From positions 1,426,001 to 1,490,000 of the forward strand of contig NZ_CP060725.1 in NCBI RefSeq assembly GCF_003797775.2: 64,000 nt of DNA, read 5' to 3'. A program made the translations under genes and the position numbers. This DNA is from Sphingopyxis sp. OPL5. Its GTDB lineage: Bacteria; Pseudomonadota; Alphaproteobacteria; Sphingomonadales; Sphingomonadaceae. Positions within the stretch are counted from its first letter, which is position 1; every line of letters begins with the position of its first letter. The notes beneath the pieces are model-generated. The model was not told the DNA's origin and did not search any database. It saw only the letters and a list, made by a program, of their open reading frames with translations. Of the stretch, positions 17,585 to 27,790 are shown piece by piece.

Positions 17585-17980
17585 ATGACCGGCAAATCCC
17601 TTTCCGAACGCATCGGCGACCTCGGCCACCGTCTCGCGGTCGAGGCGCATACCGCTTGGCTCGCCGCGCGCGACAGCCGCGTGCCCTGGCCCGCACGCAT
17701 CCTCGCGGTCGCGGTCGCCGCCTATGCCCTGTCGCCGATCGACCTGATCCCCGATTTCATACCCGTGCTCGGCTGGCTCGACGACCTGCTCATCGTGCCG
17801 CTCGGCTTGTGGCTGGTCCGCCGCCTGATCCCCGATCCGCTATGGGCCGAACTCCACGCCGCCGCCGAAGCCGCCGCCGACCGCCCGTCGAGCCGTGCGG
17901 GCATGGCCTTCATCCTGCTACTCTGGGCGGGATTGCTCTATATCGTCTACTGGAGCGTGCGGACCTCGCCCTGGCATTGA
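17585..17980 (+). CDS. DUF1232-family membrane protein
   Basis: 131 residues. The central YALSPIDLIPDFIPVLGWLD motif is diagnostic of DUF1232, with a hydrophobic helix around it and a C-terminal transmembrane helix (about 103-122). The ATG at 17585 is used. Function unknown. Flanked on both sides by copies of the same palindromic repeat. Confidence 0.85.
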   Translation: MTGKSLSERIGDLGHRLAVEAHTAWLAARDSRVPWPARILAVAVAAYALSPIDLIPDFIPVLGWLDDLLIVPLGLWLVRRLIPDPLWAELHAAAEAAADRPSSRAGMAFILLLWAGLLYIVYWSVRTSPWH

Positions 17981-18018
17981 AGAATCTGGAAGCGTTCATC
18001 CGTCCGGCTTCCTCCTTT

Positions 18019-18100
18019 CCCGTTCGTGTCGAGCGAAGTCGAGACACCCATCAGAAACGCATGACTTCAGGGTGTCTCGACTTCGCTCGACACAAACGGG
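18019..18100. repeat. 82-bp palindromic repeat, copy 2 (TGTCGAGCGAAGTCGAGACA core)
   Basis: Same arms as the copy at 17371-17453 with a different loop. It lies between the convergent DUF1232 and phaZ genes and could terminate both. Confidence 0.85.
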
Positions 18101-18132
18101 GTTGGAGAATGGTCAGCTAAGGGGCGGCGGCA

Positions 18133-19353
18133 TCACCCCCCGTTGCTGCGGATCCACGCCTCGACCACCGGCGCGATATCCTCGCGCCATTTGCGGCCAT
18201 TGAAAATGCCGTAATGGCCGACGGTCTTGGCCATCAGATATTTCTTCTTCTCCGCGGGCAGCGCCTTGGTCAGCGTCAGCGCCGCCTTGGTCTGGCCGAT
18301 CCCCGAAATATCGTCGCGCTCGCCCTCGATCGCCAGGATCGCGATATCCTCGATCGCATTCAGGTCGACCACCTGCCCGCGATGCAGCATCTCTCCCTTG
18401 GGCAGGGCATGGCGCTGGAACACCAGGTCGACGGTCTGCAGATAGAATTCGGCGGTCATGTCGCACACCGACCGATATTCGTCGTAAAATTCCTTGGTCT
18501 TGTCGGCTTCCTCGCCGTCGCCGTCGACCAGATGTTTGAACATCGACCAATGGCTCATCATGTGGTTGCCAAGGTTCATCGACATGAAGCCCGCGAGCTG
18601 CAGGAAGCCCGGATAGACGCGGCGCCCGGCGCCCGGATACCAGGCGGGAACGGTGACGATGACATTTTCCTGGAACCAGGCGTGCGGGCGCGTCATCGCA
18701 TGCTGGTTGACCGCGGTCGGCGCCTTGCGCGTGTCGATCGGCCCGCCCATCATCGTCAGCGTCGCGGGGCGGCACTTGTGCTTGTTCGCCGCCATGATCG
18801 CCGCGGCGGCGAGGCTCGGCACCGACGGCTGGCACACCGCCAGCACATGCGCGCCGGGACCGATATGCTCGAGCCACGAAATCAGATAGTCGATATAATC
18901 GTCGAGATCGAACTTGCCCGCCGACAGCGGTGCATTGCGCGCGTCACGCCAGTCGGTGATCCACACATCATGGCCGGGCAGCATGCGCTCGACCGTGCCG
19001 CGCAACAGCGTCGCATAATGGCCCGACATCGGCGCGACGATCAACAGCTTGGGGGCGTCCTCCGACCCCTTGTGGGTGAAATGCTTGAGCTGGCCGAACG
19101 GCTTGCGCGCCTCGACCTTCTCGCTCACCCGCACCGTTTCGCCGTCGACGACCGTCTCATACAGTTCGAACCCCGGCTTGCCGCGCGGTGCCGCGGCGTG
19201 CGCGAACACCTCCAGCGCCGATGCGAACTGCGGGCTGCCACCGAAATAGCCGAGCGGGTTCGCCGGGTGCTGCATCACCTGCGCCCCCGCGGTCGCGAGC
19301 GCGCTCGCCCCCGCGAGCCAGCTCTTCTGCATGTCAAAGGCGTGATACAGCAT
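18133..19353 (-). CDS. phaZ: intracellular polyhydroxyalkanoate depolymerase
   Basis: 406-residue alpha/beta hydrolase of the intracellular PHB depolymerase family (N-terminus MLYHAFDMQKSWLAGASALA, then PLGYFGGSPQFASALEV, both typical). The nucleophile-elbow region is HVLAVCQPSVP, with a Cys where many hydrolases have Ser, as known for this family. C-terminal GHYGIFNGRKWRE holds the probable catalytic His. It mobilises stored PHA. No phaC or phasin gene is in the window. Confidence 0.93.
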   Translation of the reverse strand: MLYHAFDMQKSWLAGASALATAGAQVMQHPANPLGYFGGSPQFASALEVFAHAAAPRGKPGFELYETVVDGETVRVSEKVEARKPFGQLKHFTHKGSEDAPKLLIVAPMSGHYATLLRGTVERMLPGHDVWITDWRDARNAPLSAGKFDLDDYIDYLISWLEHIGPGAHVLAVCQPSVPSLAAAAIMAANKHKCRPATLTMMGGPIDTRKAPTAVNQHAMTRPHAWFQENVIVTVPAWYPGAGRRVYPGFLQLAGFMSMNLGNHMMSHWSMFKHLVDGDGEEADKTKEFYDEYRSVCDMTAEFYLQTVDLVFQRHALPKGEMLHRGQVVDLNAIEDIAILAIEGERDDISGIGQTKAALTLTKALPAEKKKYLMAKTVGHYGIFNGRKWREDIAPVVEAWIRSNGG

Positions 19354-19424
19354 ATGCGACGTTTCCTTGCGTTGCGCGGCGCTCTGTCGGCGCCTGTGTT
19401 GCTTCGCAGTCTAGGCGTTCCGTT

Positions 19425-19441
19425 CCATTGTGCAATGCATC
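19425..19441. promoter_or_regulatory. possible PhaR-type TGCA-rich operator upstream of phaZ
   Basis: The sequence ATTGTGCAATGCAT about 75 bp upstream of the phaZ start contains ATTG/CAAT symmetry and overlapping TGCA. PhaR proteins bind TGC-rich sites near PHA genes. No regulator gene is in the window, so this is a weak suggestion. Confidence 0.3.
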
Positions 19442-19450
19442 ATAAACATT

Positions 19451-19484
19451 GCGGCGCAGGATATTTGCCCATATCCTGCGCCGC
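19451..19484. other. perfect 14-bp stem-loop in the phaZ-yjhX intergenic region
   Basis: GCGGCGCAGGATAT and ATATCCTGCGCCGC are exact complements around the 6-nt loop TTGCCC. No T-run follows on either strand. It could be a transcription barrier, a 5' UTR structure or a protein-binding palindrome. The 270-bp gap otherwise shows no gene. Confidence 0.6.
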
Positions 19485-19623
19485 GACGCCGTCCGGGCGT
19501 TGCCGGAGTGATTATGACCGAGATTGCGGGCAACCGCTAACATCCTGGCGAAACAGGATGAATGGCACGTGCCGACCCTGGCGTCGGCGCGCTTTTGTTG
19601 TTGCCAATCTCGGACACTATCTC

Positions 19624-19881
19624 ATGAATATCTCGAAATCGGAACAGCGCGTGCTCCACGTGCTGGCGCAGGGCGGCATGATTCGCCATCGGCGCGATGA
19701 AAACGGCCGTCTGGTCGAGGCGATCTGCTTCACCCGCGACGGCCATGTGCTGGCCAGCGCGGGTTTGGCGCTGTTCAGGCGGCTGCGCCATCGCGGCTTC
19801 ATCGGCTCGCTAGGCGGCGCGCCGTACCGCATCACGCCAGCGGGGCTGCGCGCGGTCAGGGCGCAGCTGGATAACCGTTAA
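19624..19881 (+). CDS. yjhX: YjhX-family toxin (UPF0386)
   Basis: 85 residues. N-terminus MNISKSEQRVLHVLAQGGMI, central ICFTRDGHVLASAGLALFRR and the C-terminus PYRITPAGLRAVRAQLDNR follow E. coli YjhX closely, including the terminal RAQxDNR. It is a winged-helix-like protein. YjhX is reported as a toxin neutralised by the acetyltransferase YjhQ. No GNAT gene is adjacent here, so it may be an orphan with another role. Confidence 0.82.
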   Translation: MNISKSEQRVLHVLAQGGMIRHRRDENGRLVEAICFTRDGHVLASAGLALFRRLRHRGFIGSLGGAPYRITPAGLRAVRAQLDNR

Positions 19882-19911
19882 AGCAAACAGTAGATTGATA
19901 AGCGGCTGTTG

Positions 19912-20003
19912 ACCCTCACCCTTCCGGCGCTTCGCGCCTCCCTCCCTCTCCCGCCGGGAGAGGGAAGGGGCCCGCCGGCAAAGCCGGTGGGAAGGGTGAG
20001 GGT
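19912..20003. repeat. 92-bp palindromic repeat, copy 1 (ACCCTCACCCTTCC arms)
   Basis: Outer arms ACCCTCACCCTTCC and GGAAGGGTGAGGGT enclose shorter hairpins (GGCGCTTCGCGCC, CTCTCCCGCCGGGAGAG, GCCGGCAAAGCCGG). A copy of identical length in the opposite orientation is at 56664-56755. It sits between yjhX and the ABC transporter. Confidence 0.88.
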
Positions 20004-20150
20004 TGGCGGACCGATATCCCGGCACCCCGATTCCGCCCCCTCTCCGCGATCGCCGGTAGGAAGCATCCTCCACCCCCACTTCACAACCCATGAAGCCCCG
20101 CACCATTCTGCGGCGTTGAGCGGCGGCATCGCCGCTGCTAGGGCCGGGCC

Positions 20151-21971
<1,821 letters not shown>

Positions 21972-22000
21972 CGCCTGTCACCCCTTCGAAGGACAAGACG

Positions 22001-22537
22001 ATGCTCTACGACTTCACGGTACCCGCCTATCGCAACGGCCTCCGCGCGCTGTCGGCGCAGCTCGACAAGGCGCTCGGCTGGGGTGCCGAAAACGGCGTCG
22101 GCGAGCTGCAGTTCATCGCCGCGCGGCTCGCCCCCGACATGTTCCCGCTCGCGTCGCAGGTGCGCTTCTCGTGCCAGCAGGCGATCCAGGCGCTCACCCG
22201 CCTCGGCGCCGCCGGTGCCCCGCAATTCGCCGAGGACGCCGCCGACTTCGCCGGCCTCCAGGCGCAGCTCGGCGCGACGCTGGCCTGGCTCGACAGCGTC
22301 GACTCCGCGACCATCGACAGCGATCCCGGCCGCCCCGTGGGCTTCGACCTGCCCAACGGCATGGCGTTCGACATGACCGCGTCGACTTACGTCCGCGACT
22401 GGGCGCAGCCGCAATATTATTTCCACCTCGTCGCCGCCTACGCCGTGCTCCGCCACATGGGCGTGCCGCTCGGCAAGGTCGATTATGTGAATTATATGCT
22501 GGCCTATCTGCGGCCCGGGACGGCGCCCGCCGCCTGA
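22001..22537 (+). CDS. DUF1993-family protein
   Basis: 178 residues (MLYDFTVPAYRNGLRALSAQ start; NYMLAYLRPG end), the normal size and pattern of DUF1993, a helical DinB-like fold. A His in YYFHLVAAYAVLRHMG is conserved-looking. Function unknown. Probably cotranscribed with the ABC transporter, 29 bp upstream. Confidence 0.83.
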   Translation: MLYDFTVPAYRNGLRALSAQLDKALGWGAENGVGELQFIAARLAPDMFPLASQVRFSCQQAIQALTRLGAAGAPQFAEDAADFAGLQAQLGATLAWLDSVDSATIDSDPGRPVGFDLPNGMAFDMTASTYVRDWAQPQYYFHLVAAYAVLRHMGVPLGKVDYVNYMLAYLRPGTAPAA

Positions 22538-22560
22538 CCGGCAGCAGGCGCCGCGGCGCG

Positions 22561-22986
22561 TCAGATCAACCCGCCATATTGGTGGATCCCCGGAAAGGCG
22601 AGCTTGCTGCCGCCGTTGCGGCGGATCGCGCCGATCGCCTGGTCGACCCGCAAATAGCGCGCCCGCGCCTCGGGTTCAAACATCAGCGTCGCGGGCTCGG
22701 TACGATCTGACGCGAGCTTCACCAGCTTGCCCAGTTGCGCGAGGTCGACCGCCTCGCCGTTCCAGCGGATCGTGTCCGCCGTATCGACGGTAATGCGGTT
22801 CTCGTCCCGCACGTCGGTCGGCCCGTCGATTTCGCCCGGCAACGTGATGTCGACCATGTGCGTCGGCGACGGGATGGTGATGATGAACATCACCAGCATC
22901 ACCAGCATCACGTCGATCAGCGGGGTGGTGTTGATCACCGGACTGGCGTTGGGATCGCTCCGGAAAATGCTGCGACGTCGGCGCAT
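22561..22986 (-). CDS. ExbD/TolR-family biopolymer transport protein
   Basis: 141 residues with a single N-terminal transmembrane helix. The helix region NTTPLIDVMLVMLVMFIIT contains the proton-path Asp typical of ExbD. The periplasmic domain follows. The ATG at 22986 gives MRRRRSIFRSDP and is chosen over an upstream start because basic residues directly before the helix are usual. No exbB or tonB is adjacent. A Zur-like palindrome lies about 110 bp upstream. Confidence 0.88.
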   Translation of the reverse strand: MRRRRSIFRSDPNASPVINTTPLIDVMLVMLVMFIITIPSPTHMVDITLPGEIDGPTDVRDENRITVDTADTIRWNGEAVDLAQLGKLVKLASDRTEPATLMFEPEARARYLRVDQAIGAIRRNGGSKLAFPGIHQYGGLI

Positions 22987-23097
22987 CGTCTCTCTCCCTG
23001 TCGAAGCGCGACATCGGCGCGACATTGTCGGCCGTCGCAGCCGGGTCCCGCTATCGATCGGCCCCCTTGCGCCGCTCGCAAGCGGTCACCGATCTTT

Positions 23098-23112
23098 TGT
23101 TATGGTATAACA
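23098..23112. promoter_or_regulatory. Zur-like box upstream of exbD
   Basis: TGTTAT-GGT-ATAACA is a perfect 6+6 palindrome and matches the TGTTATAnTATAACA form of proteobacterial Zur sites in nearly every position. On the minus strand a TATAAT hexamer lies directly upstream of it. It is the first AT-rich stretch upstream of the exbD start, so zinc repression of exbD is plausible. Zur itself is not in the window. Confidence 0.5.
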
Positions 23113-23175
23113 TTATAGGGACGGCGCAAACAAAAAGCGCGCCGGACCGGACAACGCCCGACCCGCCGCGCGCAT

Positions 23176-23206
23176 AAAGAAAGGGCGGCACCTTTCGGTA
23201 CCGCCC
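23176..23206 (-). terminator. intrinsic terminator of ompA
   Basis: On the minus strand a 10-bp GC-rich stem (GGGCGGTACC/GGTGCCGCCC, one G-T pair) with a GAAA tetraloop is followed by TTTCTTT. It begins 35 bp after the ompA stop. Confidence 0.85.
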
Positions 23207-23240
23207 CTCTTTTGGTTCCAACCCAACCGGGCGGGAAATC

Positions 23241-24362
23241 TTAGTTGCCCGAACCCGGGCCGTACTTGATTTCCACGCGGCGGTTCTGGTCGTTGCGGAC
23301 GCCGTCGGCGGTCGCAACGGCCGGGCGGCTTTCGCCGAACGCTTCTGCGCTGATCGAGCCATCCGAGATACCGCGAGCGGTGAGATAGCTGCGAACCGCG
23401 GTGTTGCGGCGTTCCGACAGACCGACGTTGTACTTGGCCGAACCCGAACGGTCAGCGTGACCGGCGAGCCAAACCTGCGTACCCGAGCAGCCACGGTTGT
23501 AAGCGCTGATGGCGTTGTCCAGCGTCGACGCCGCTTCGGGCGTGATGTTCGACTGATCCCAGTCGAAGTAGACGATGTACGGGCCAGGCTCGCAAACCGG
23601 CGGCGGCGGCGGGGGCGGCGGAGGCGGAGGCGGGGGCGGCGGAGGCGGCGGGGGCGGCGGAGGTGCCGTCGGTGCCACCGGTTCCGCACCACCGAAGTTG
23701 AACGTCAGCGTGCCGAGGATCGAGTGCGAACGGAAGCGCGTCGAAACGTCGCGGCCACGCTGATCGACCAGGTCGAGGTTGCTGGCGTTGAAGAAGCGAT
23801 ACTTCAGGCCGACATCGATGTTGCGGGTCAGCGGAGCGCGAACGCCCGCGATGGCCTGCCATGCGAAGCCGGTGTCCGAATCGTCGAGGAACGGACCGGC
23901 GAAGACCGGAGCGACATCGACGCGAGCCACACCGGCGCCGCCGCCGACGAAGCCCTGAAGGCCGTCATCGTCGCCGAAGTCGAGCATGCCGTTGACCATG
24001 AAGCTCAGCGCGTTCGAATCGCCGTTCATGGCATAGCTGCCGGTAACCAGGTTACCCGTGCCATTGGCCGAACCCGGGATGCCCGGAGTGTTGAAACGGC
24101 CGGCCTTGATGTCGGCTTCGCGGTAGCCGACTTCGACTTCAGCGCGGAAACCGCCGAAATCATAGCCGACGACGCCTTCGAAGTCGTAACCCTTCTTGTG
24201 GTCGAGCGTACCTGCATTGTTGAAGGTGCCGATGTCGAGATCGAGATCTTCGACGATCATGACACCACCCCCAACTCCCACGTACCAGGAGTCGTCGCGC
24301 GCCAGAGCAGGCGTCGCAAGGGCGGTGGAGGCCAACGCCACGGCGGCGGCAAGCTTCCTCAT
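23241..24362 (-). CDS. ompA: OmpA-family outer-membrane porin
   Basis: 373 residues. The ATG at 24362 opens a signal peptide (MRKLAAAVALASTALATPALA). The N-terminal half is an 8-stranded beta barrel (alternating aromatic/polar strands, about residues 25-230). A linker of about 22 consecutive prolines follows, then an OmpA/peptidoglycan-binding domain (YFDWDQSNITPEAASTLD; LAGHADRSGS; QNRRVEIKYG). It links the outer membrane to the wall. The proline run is encoded by mixed CCG/CCC/CCT codons. An intrinsic terminator follows. Confidence 0.93.
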   Translation of the reverse strand: MRKLAAAVALASTALATPALARDDSWYVGVGGGVMIVEDLDLDIGTFNNAGTLDHKKGYDFEGVVGYDFGGFRAEVEVGYREADIKAGRFNTPGIPGSANGTGNLVTGSYAMNGDSNALSFMVNGMLDFGDDDGLQGFVGGGAGVARVDVAPVFAGPFLDDSDTGFAWQAIAGVRAPLTRNIDVGLKYRFFNASNLDLVDQRGRDVSTRFRSHSILGTLTFNFGGAEPVAPTAPPPPPPPPPPPPPPPPPPPPPPVCEPGPYIVYFDWDQSNITPEAASTLDNAISAYNRGCSGTQVWLAGHADRSGSAKYNVGLSERRNTAVRSYLTARGISDGSISAEAFGESRPAVATADGVRNDQNRRVEIKYGPGSGN

Positions 24363-24497
24363 AGTAGATTCCCCTTTCAATTGAGATTTACGTCTCGCAG
24401 ACGTCCTACCCCCGCCTTTGGTTCCACGCAAGCGAACAAATTGCCAATCTGTTGCCAAAAAGCCGCACTTGCCGGGCGATAATAGGTAAATTCAGCC

Positions 24498-24947
24498 TTA
24501 AATCAGAAGACCATGGCCGACAAGCACTAGAATCAACGCGGCGATCGCCGCACGCGCTTCGGAGTCGACCGTCGCGCCCCCCGCCGGACTCGCGATCGGG
24601 CCGGGCTCGACCCATGCCACGCCATCGAATCGCAGCCAGCCTCCGTCGCTTAGCCGGTGTGTCCGCATGCCCGGCCGCGGTGCGACGAAGCGCCATCCAC
24701 CGCTGGTCCACAAGGCCAGCCCGCCATCCCTGCCGGCCCACGCGCCGCTGGCCCCCGCACCGACGATCCAGCCCTGCCCGGCGACCGGTGCGGAGGGCGG
24801 GACGGTCTGCGGCCCGTCCTCGACCACCGGCTGCACCAGCGCATCGAGCAGGGTCAGCGCCTCATTGTGCGTAACCTCCTTCTGCGCCTGCGCCATCGCC
24901 AACAGGGGCAGCGCGAAACGCGCCGTGCTCGGCAGGTCGGTCATCAC
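24498..24947 (-). CDS. GTA-associated DUF2793 protein
   Basis: 149 residues (LPLLAMAQAQKEVTHNEALTLLDALV is the DUF2793 signature), with a C-terminal hydrophobic helix. In sphingomonads DUF2793 genes close the gene transfer agent or prophage tail cluster and are thought to be tail-fibre or host-interaction parts. Its start is 10 bp from the gp15 stop on the same strand, so it is the last gene of the cluster. The frame is intact. Confidence 0.8.
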   Translation of the reverse strand: MMTDLPSTARFALPLLAMAQAQKEVTHNEALTLLDALVQPVVEDGPQTVPPSAPVAGQGWIVGAGASGAWAGRDGGLALWTSGGWRFVAPRPGMRTHRLSDGGWLRFDGVAWVEPGPIASPAGGATVDSEARAAIAALILVLVGHGLLI

Positions 24948-24956
24948 CTAATCCTT

Positions 24957-27157
24957 TCAATCGAGGGGAAGAATGAGCGGCGGCGACAGCGCGAAATCGC
25001 CGACCTGGCGGACCGCGAGGCTCGTGCCCGGCGGCAGCGCCGCGATCTCCGCCGCGCCGAGGTGCAGCGATGCGGCGGGGCATTCCCACGGACCGCTGCC
25101 CGCCACCGGAGGCTCTGCCATCACCCGCCAGACCTCGCGTCCTTCGCCGAGCGGCAGGTCGATCCCGTCGCGCCAGCCGGTATCGGTCCGGCTCCGCCGC
25201 ACCCATGCGACCAGCATCCCGCCCGCGCCATCGCCGGCGACGGCGCCATGCACCGGCGCCAGCGGGCGCAACGCCGCCGCGGTATCGGGCACCGCCACCT
25301 CGGTCAGTTCGGCGCCGCCGCGCACCGTCCATTGCAGTGACGCCATGCCGCCGTCTGCCCAACGCGCCAGCGTATCGGGAAGCACGACCGGCGCCGCATC
25401 GTCGAGCAGGACAAAGGGCGTATCGGCGGCATGCACCACAGCCCTCTCCGTCCCGGAGCGCCCGCGGAGCAGGCGCGACAGCCGCCAGCTCGTTTCGCCC
25501 AGCGCTTCGGCGACGCCGAACTGGATCAACTCGTCGCCGATCATGGCGCGATTGGCGCCGCCCAGCAGCGCCGCATCGTCGACCGACATCAGAACCATCG
25601 ACGGATTCGTCAGCGAAACCAATATTTTGTGTTCCATGTCGAACAGCGTCGCGTCGCCGGGGTCCAGCGCCGCCGCCAGCGCTCCCAGCGCTGCGGCGGG
25701 GCGGATCGTCCCGACCGGGATCGGCTCGGCGCCCGGCGCCGGAACCAGCCAGGTCTCGGCCCCGCGCCACCCGTCATTGCCTCCTGCCGCCGCGACCAGG
25801 ATCCGCGGCGCGGTCGCGCTGCCGCCGCCGAGGTTGGGCAGGTCGAACAGCCGCACCACGCCTTCGCTGTCGGGCCAGTCGGGCGCGGGCACCGACACCC
25901 CCGGATCGGCCTCCCCGGCCGCGATCGTCACCGGCTGGTGACGCAGCAGCTCGATCCTGACCTCGTCATCCTTCACCGTCCGCGACGCCACGCGCCACGC
26001 GCTCGCATCGCCCCCGGAATCGCCCCCCAAATCGTTCAACGTTACCACTCCGCCGACCGGCAACGCCAGCGCCGCCAGGTCGCCGCGCCACACCCGTGTC
26101 TCGCGGCCATCGGTTGCCGCCGCGGCGATTTGCCGCGCCAGGGCCCGGGCACCGCCCGCCGGCAGCACCGCCGGCAGGTCGATCCGGTCCTCGCGCCGCC
26201 CGCCGCCGGCGACCAGCGCGCTCTGCTGGCCGAGTTGATAGTCGCGCTCGGGTTCGTAATGCCGCAACCGGATCGCCCCGGGCAGCGCCGACAGCGGCGC
26301 CCGGCGCACTTCTGCCCCGTCGCGCGCCGATGATATCCGCCGCGCCTCGCTGAAATCGCCCAGCGCCACCGGATCGCCGGCCAGTCCCGTCGGCGCCAGC
26401 GTCCAACCGTCCGTCGCCCCGACCAGCCGCACTCCGTCGGCCTCGAACAGCGGCGCCAGCGCCTCGCGCACCCGGTCGCCCGACGCCGCATAGCCCGAAA
26501 AAGCGGTGCGTCCGGCGCAGCGCCCCGCCTCGCCGAGCAGCGCATCGCCGACCAGCCCCGCATCGATCGGCCCCGCATCGGCCTCGACCTCGAAATTCAG
26601 CGCCGGAATGCGGTTGCCGAAACTCGCCAGCTCCAGTTCCTCGAACACCGCATAGCTCAGCCCGCGAAACGCGCTCGCCGACCCGATGCCGACCGCCGAG
26701 GCGATCAGCGGATCGACCGGCTGGTCCTCGCTCCCGTCGTACCAGCGAAAGGCGCAGCGCTCGCGGAACGTCCCGCTCGTCCCGCGCAGCAGGTCGCCGT
26801 CGGCCCAGATGCGCCGGATCGCACGCACCGGCCGCGACGACAGCGCCACCGCCAGCGACACCGCATAGCTATACTCGGTCGTCGACGGCCGCCCCTTGCC
26901 CCCGCCATGCTTCTCACGCCGCTCGATCAGGTCGGTCGCCCAGATCACGCTGCCGGCGACGCGCATCGTCCCGAACAATTGCGGGATGGGCTGGCCATAG
27001 GTCGACGCCTGCACCTTCAGATCGGCCAGCCGCGGCCCTTCGCGCCCCTTGGGCTTGAAGATTTCGGCGTCGATCTGCTGCCCGATAAAGGCGCCGATCG
27101 CCGACCCGATCGCCCGCCGATCACCTGACCGACGACCGACAGCACCAAGGTTGCCAT
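24957..27157 (-). pseudogene. GTA gp15-like tail/baseplate protein, frameshifted near its 5' end
   Basis: The conserved N-terminus begins at the ATG at 27157 (MATLVLSVVGQVIGG), but the rest (AIGSAIGAFIGQQIDAEIFKP onward, about 715 residues to 24957) is in another frame. One base appears missing in the CGCCCGCCG run at about 27110-27119. The downstream part is open and contains the phage tail-protein core (LKVQASTYGQPIPQLFGTMR; VIWATDLIERREKHG) and many beta-rich repeats. It would form the tail tip. The current open frame runs upstream through an inserted repeat into the end of gp14, with no good start of its own. Neighbours are gp14 and DUF2793. Confidence 0.78.
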
Positions 27158-27233
27158 GACTATGCTCCTCGAAAAATGAGGGGTGCGGGCCGCCGCGCGA
27201 TGACCGATTTCGCGCGGTAGCGGGCATATGATT

Positions 27234-27376
27234 CCTCCCTGTGGCGAAGCCATGGGGGGTGGCAGCGCGAAGCGCTGACGGAGGGGCCGACGCCGTCAGG
27301 CGGCGGTGCAAGCTTTCGGCCCCTCCACCACGCCCTACGGGCGCGGTCCCCTCCCCATGGCTTCGCCACAGGGAGG
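27234..27376. repeat. 143-bp palindromic element, copy 1 (CCTCCCTGTGGCGAAGCCAT arms)
   Basis: 24-bp terminal arms (CCTCCCTGTGGCGAAGCCAT... and its complement ending in GCCACAGGGAGG) are perfectly complementary. An inner stem includes GGAGGGGCCG/CGGCCCCTCC. It is wedged between GTA gp14 and gp15. Three further copies are at 34199, 58505 and 59624. Confidence 0.9.
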
Positions 27377-27382
27377 ATCTTA

Positions 27383-27790
27383 TGTCCGCCCTACTCCGAA
27401 ACCGCCACCGCTCCGCCTCCCAAAGCTCATCACCCAAAGGCGTCTCGACCACCCGCCGCAGCCCGGCATGCCCATGCACCAGGCTCGCGGGTCCGATCAG
27501 CCCCAGATGAAACTGCCCGCCGCCAACGCGAACAACGCGACATCGCCGACGCGCCTATCCGCCACCGGCCCGAACCCGGCATCAGCGAGCCCCGCCTCGA
27601 CCCGCCCCTGCGCCCACCCGCGCAGCGGATAATCGCCCGGCCGCACCAGCCGTTTCCCCGCCACGGCATAGGCCGCCCACACCAGCCCCACGCAGTCTAG
27701 CCCCGTCGCCGGATCGCTTCCCTGCAACCGGAACCGCACCCCGACCATCGCCCGCGCCGCCGCAAAGGCACGGCAACCAAGCTCATCCAC
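27383..27790 (-). pseudogene. GTA gp14-like NlpC/P60 cell-wall peptidase, frameshifted
   Basis: The GTG start at 27790 overlaps the gp13 stop. The first 90 or so residues carry the NlpC/P60 catalytic Cys motif (GLDCVGLVWAAYA). At about 27509-27512 the frame stops (GSFIWG, stop), whereas inserting one C restores GSFHLGLIGPASLVHGHAGL, which supplies the expected catalytic His region and runs on to the repeat. The single-base loss removes the His part. The protein would hydrolyse peptidoglycan during injection. Confidence 0.75.

Noticed and set aside
17371..18100. Repeated palindromes considered as a CRISPR array
   Set aside because: Only two copies, each an inverted repeat, with a full gene between them; no spacer periodicity.
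23575..23763. Glycine-run frame on the plus strand
   Set aside because: It is the antisense of the OmpA proline linker.
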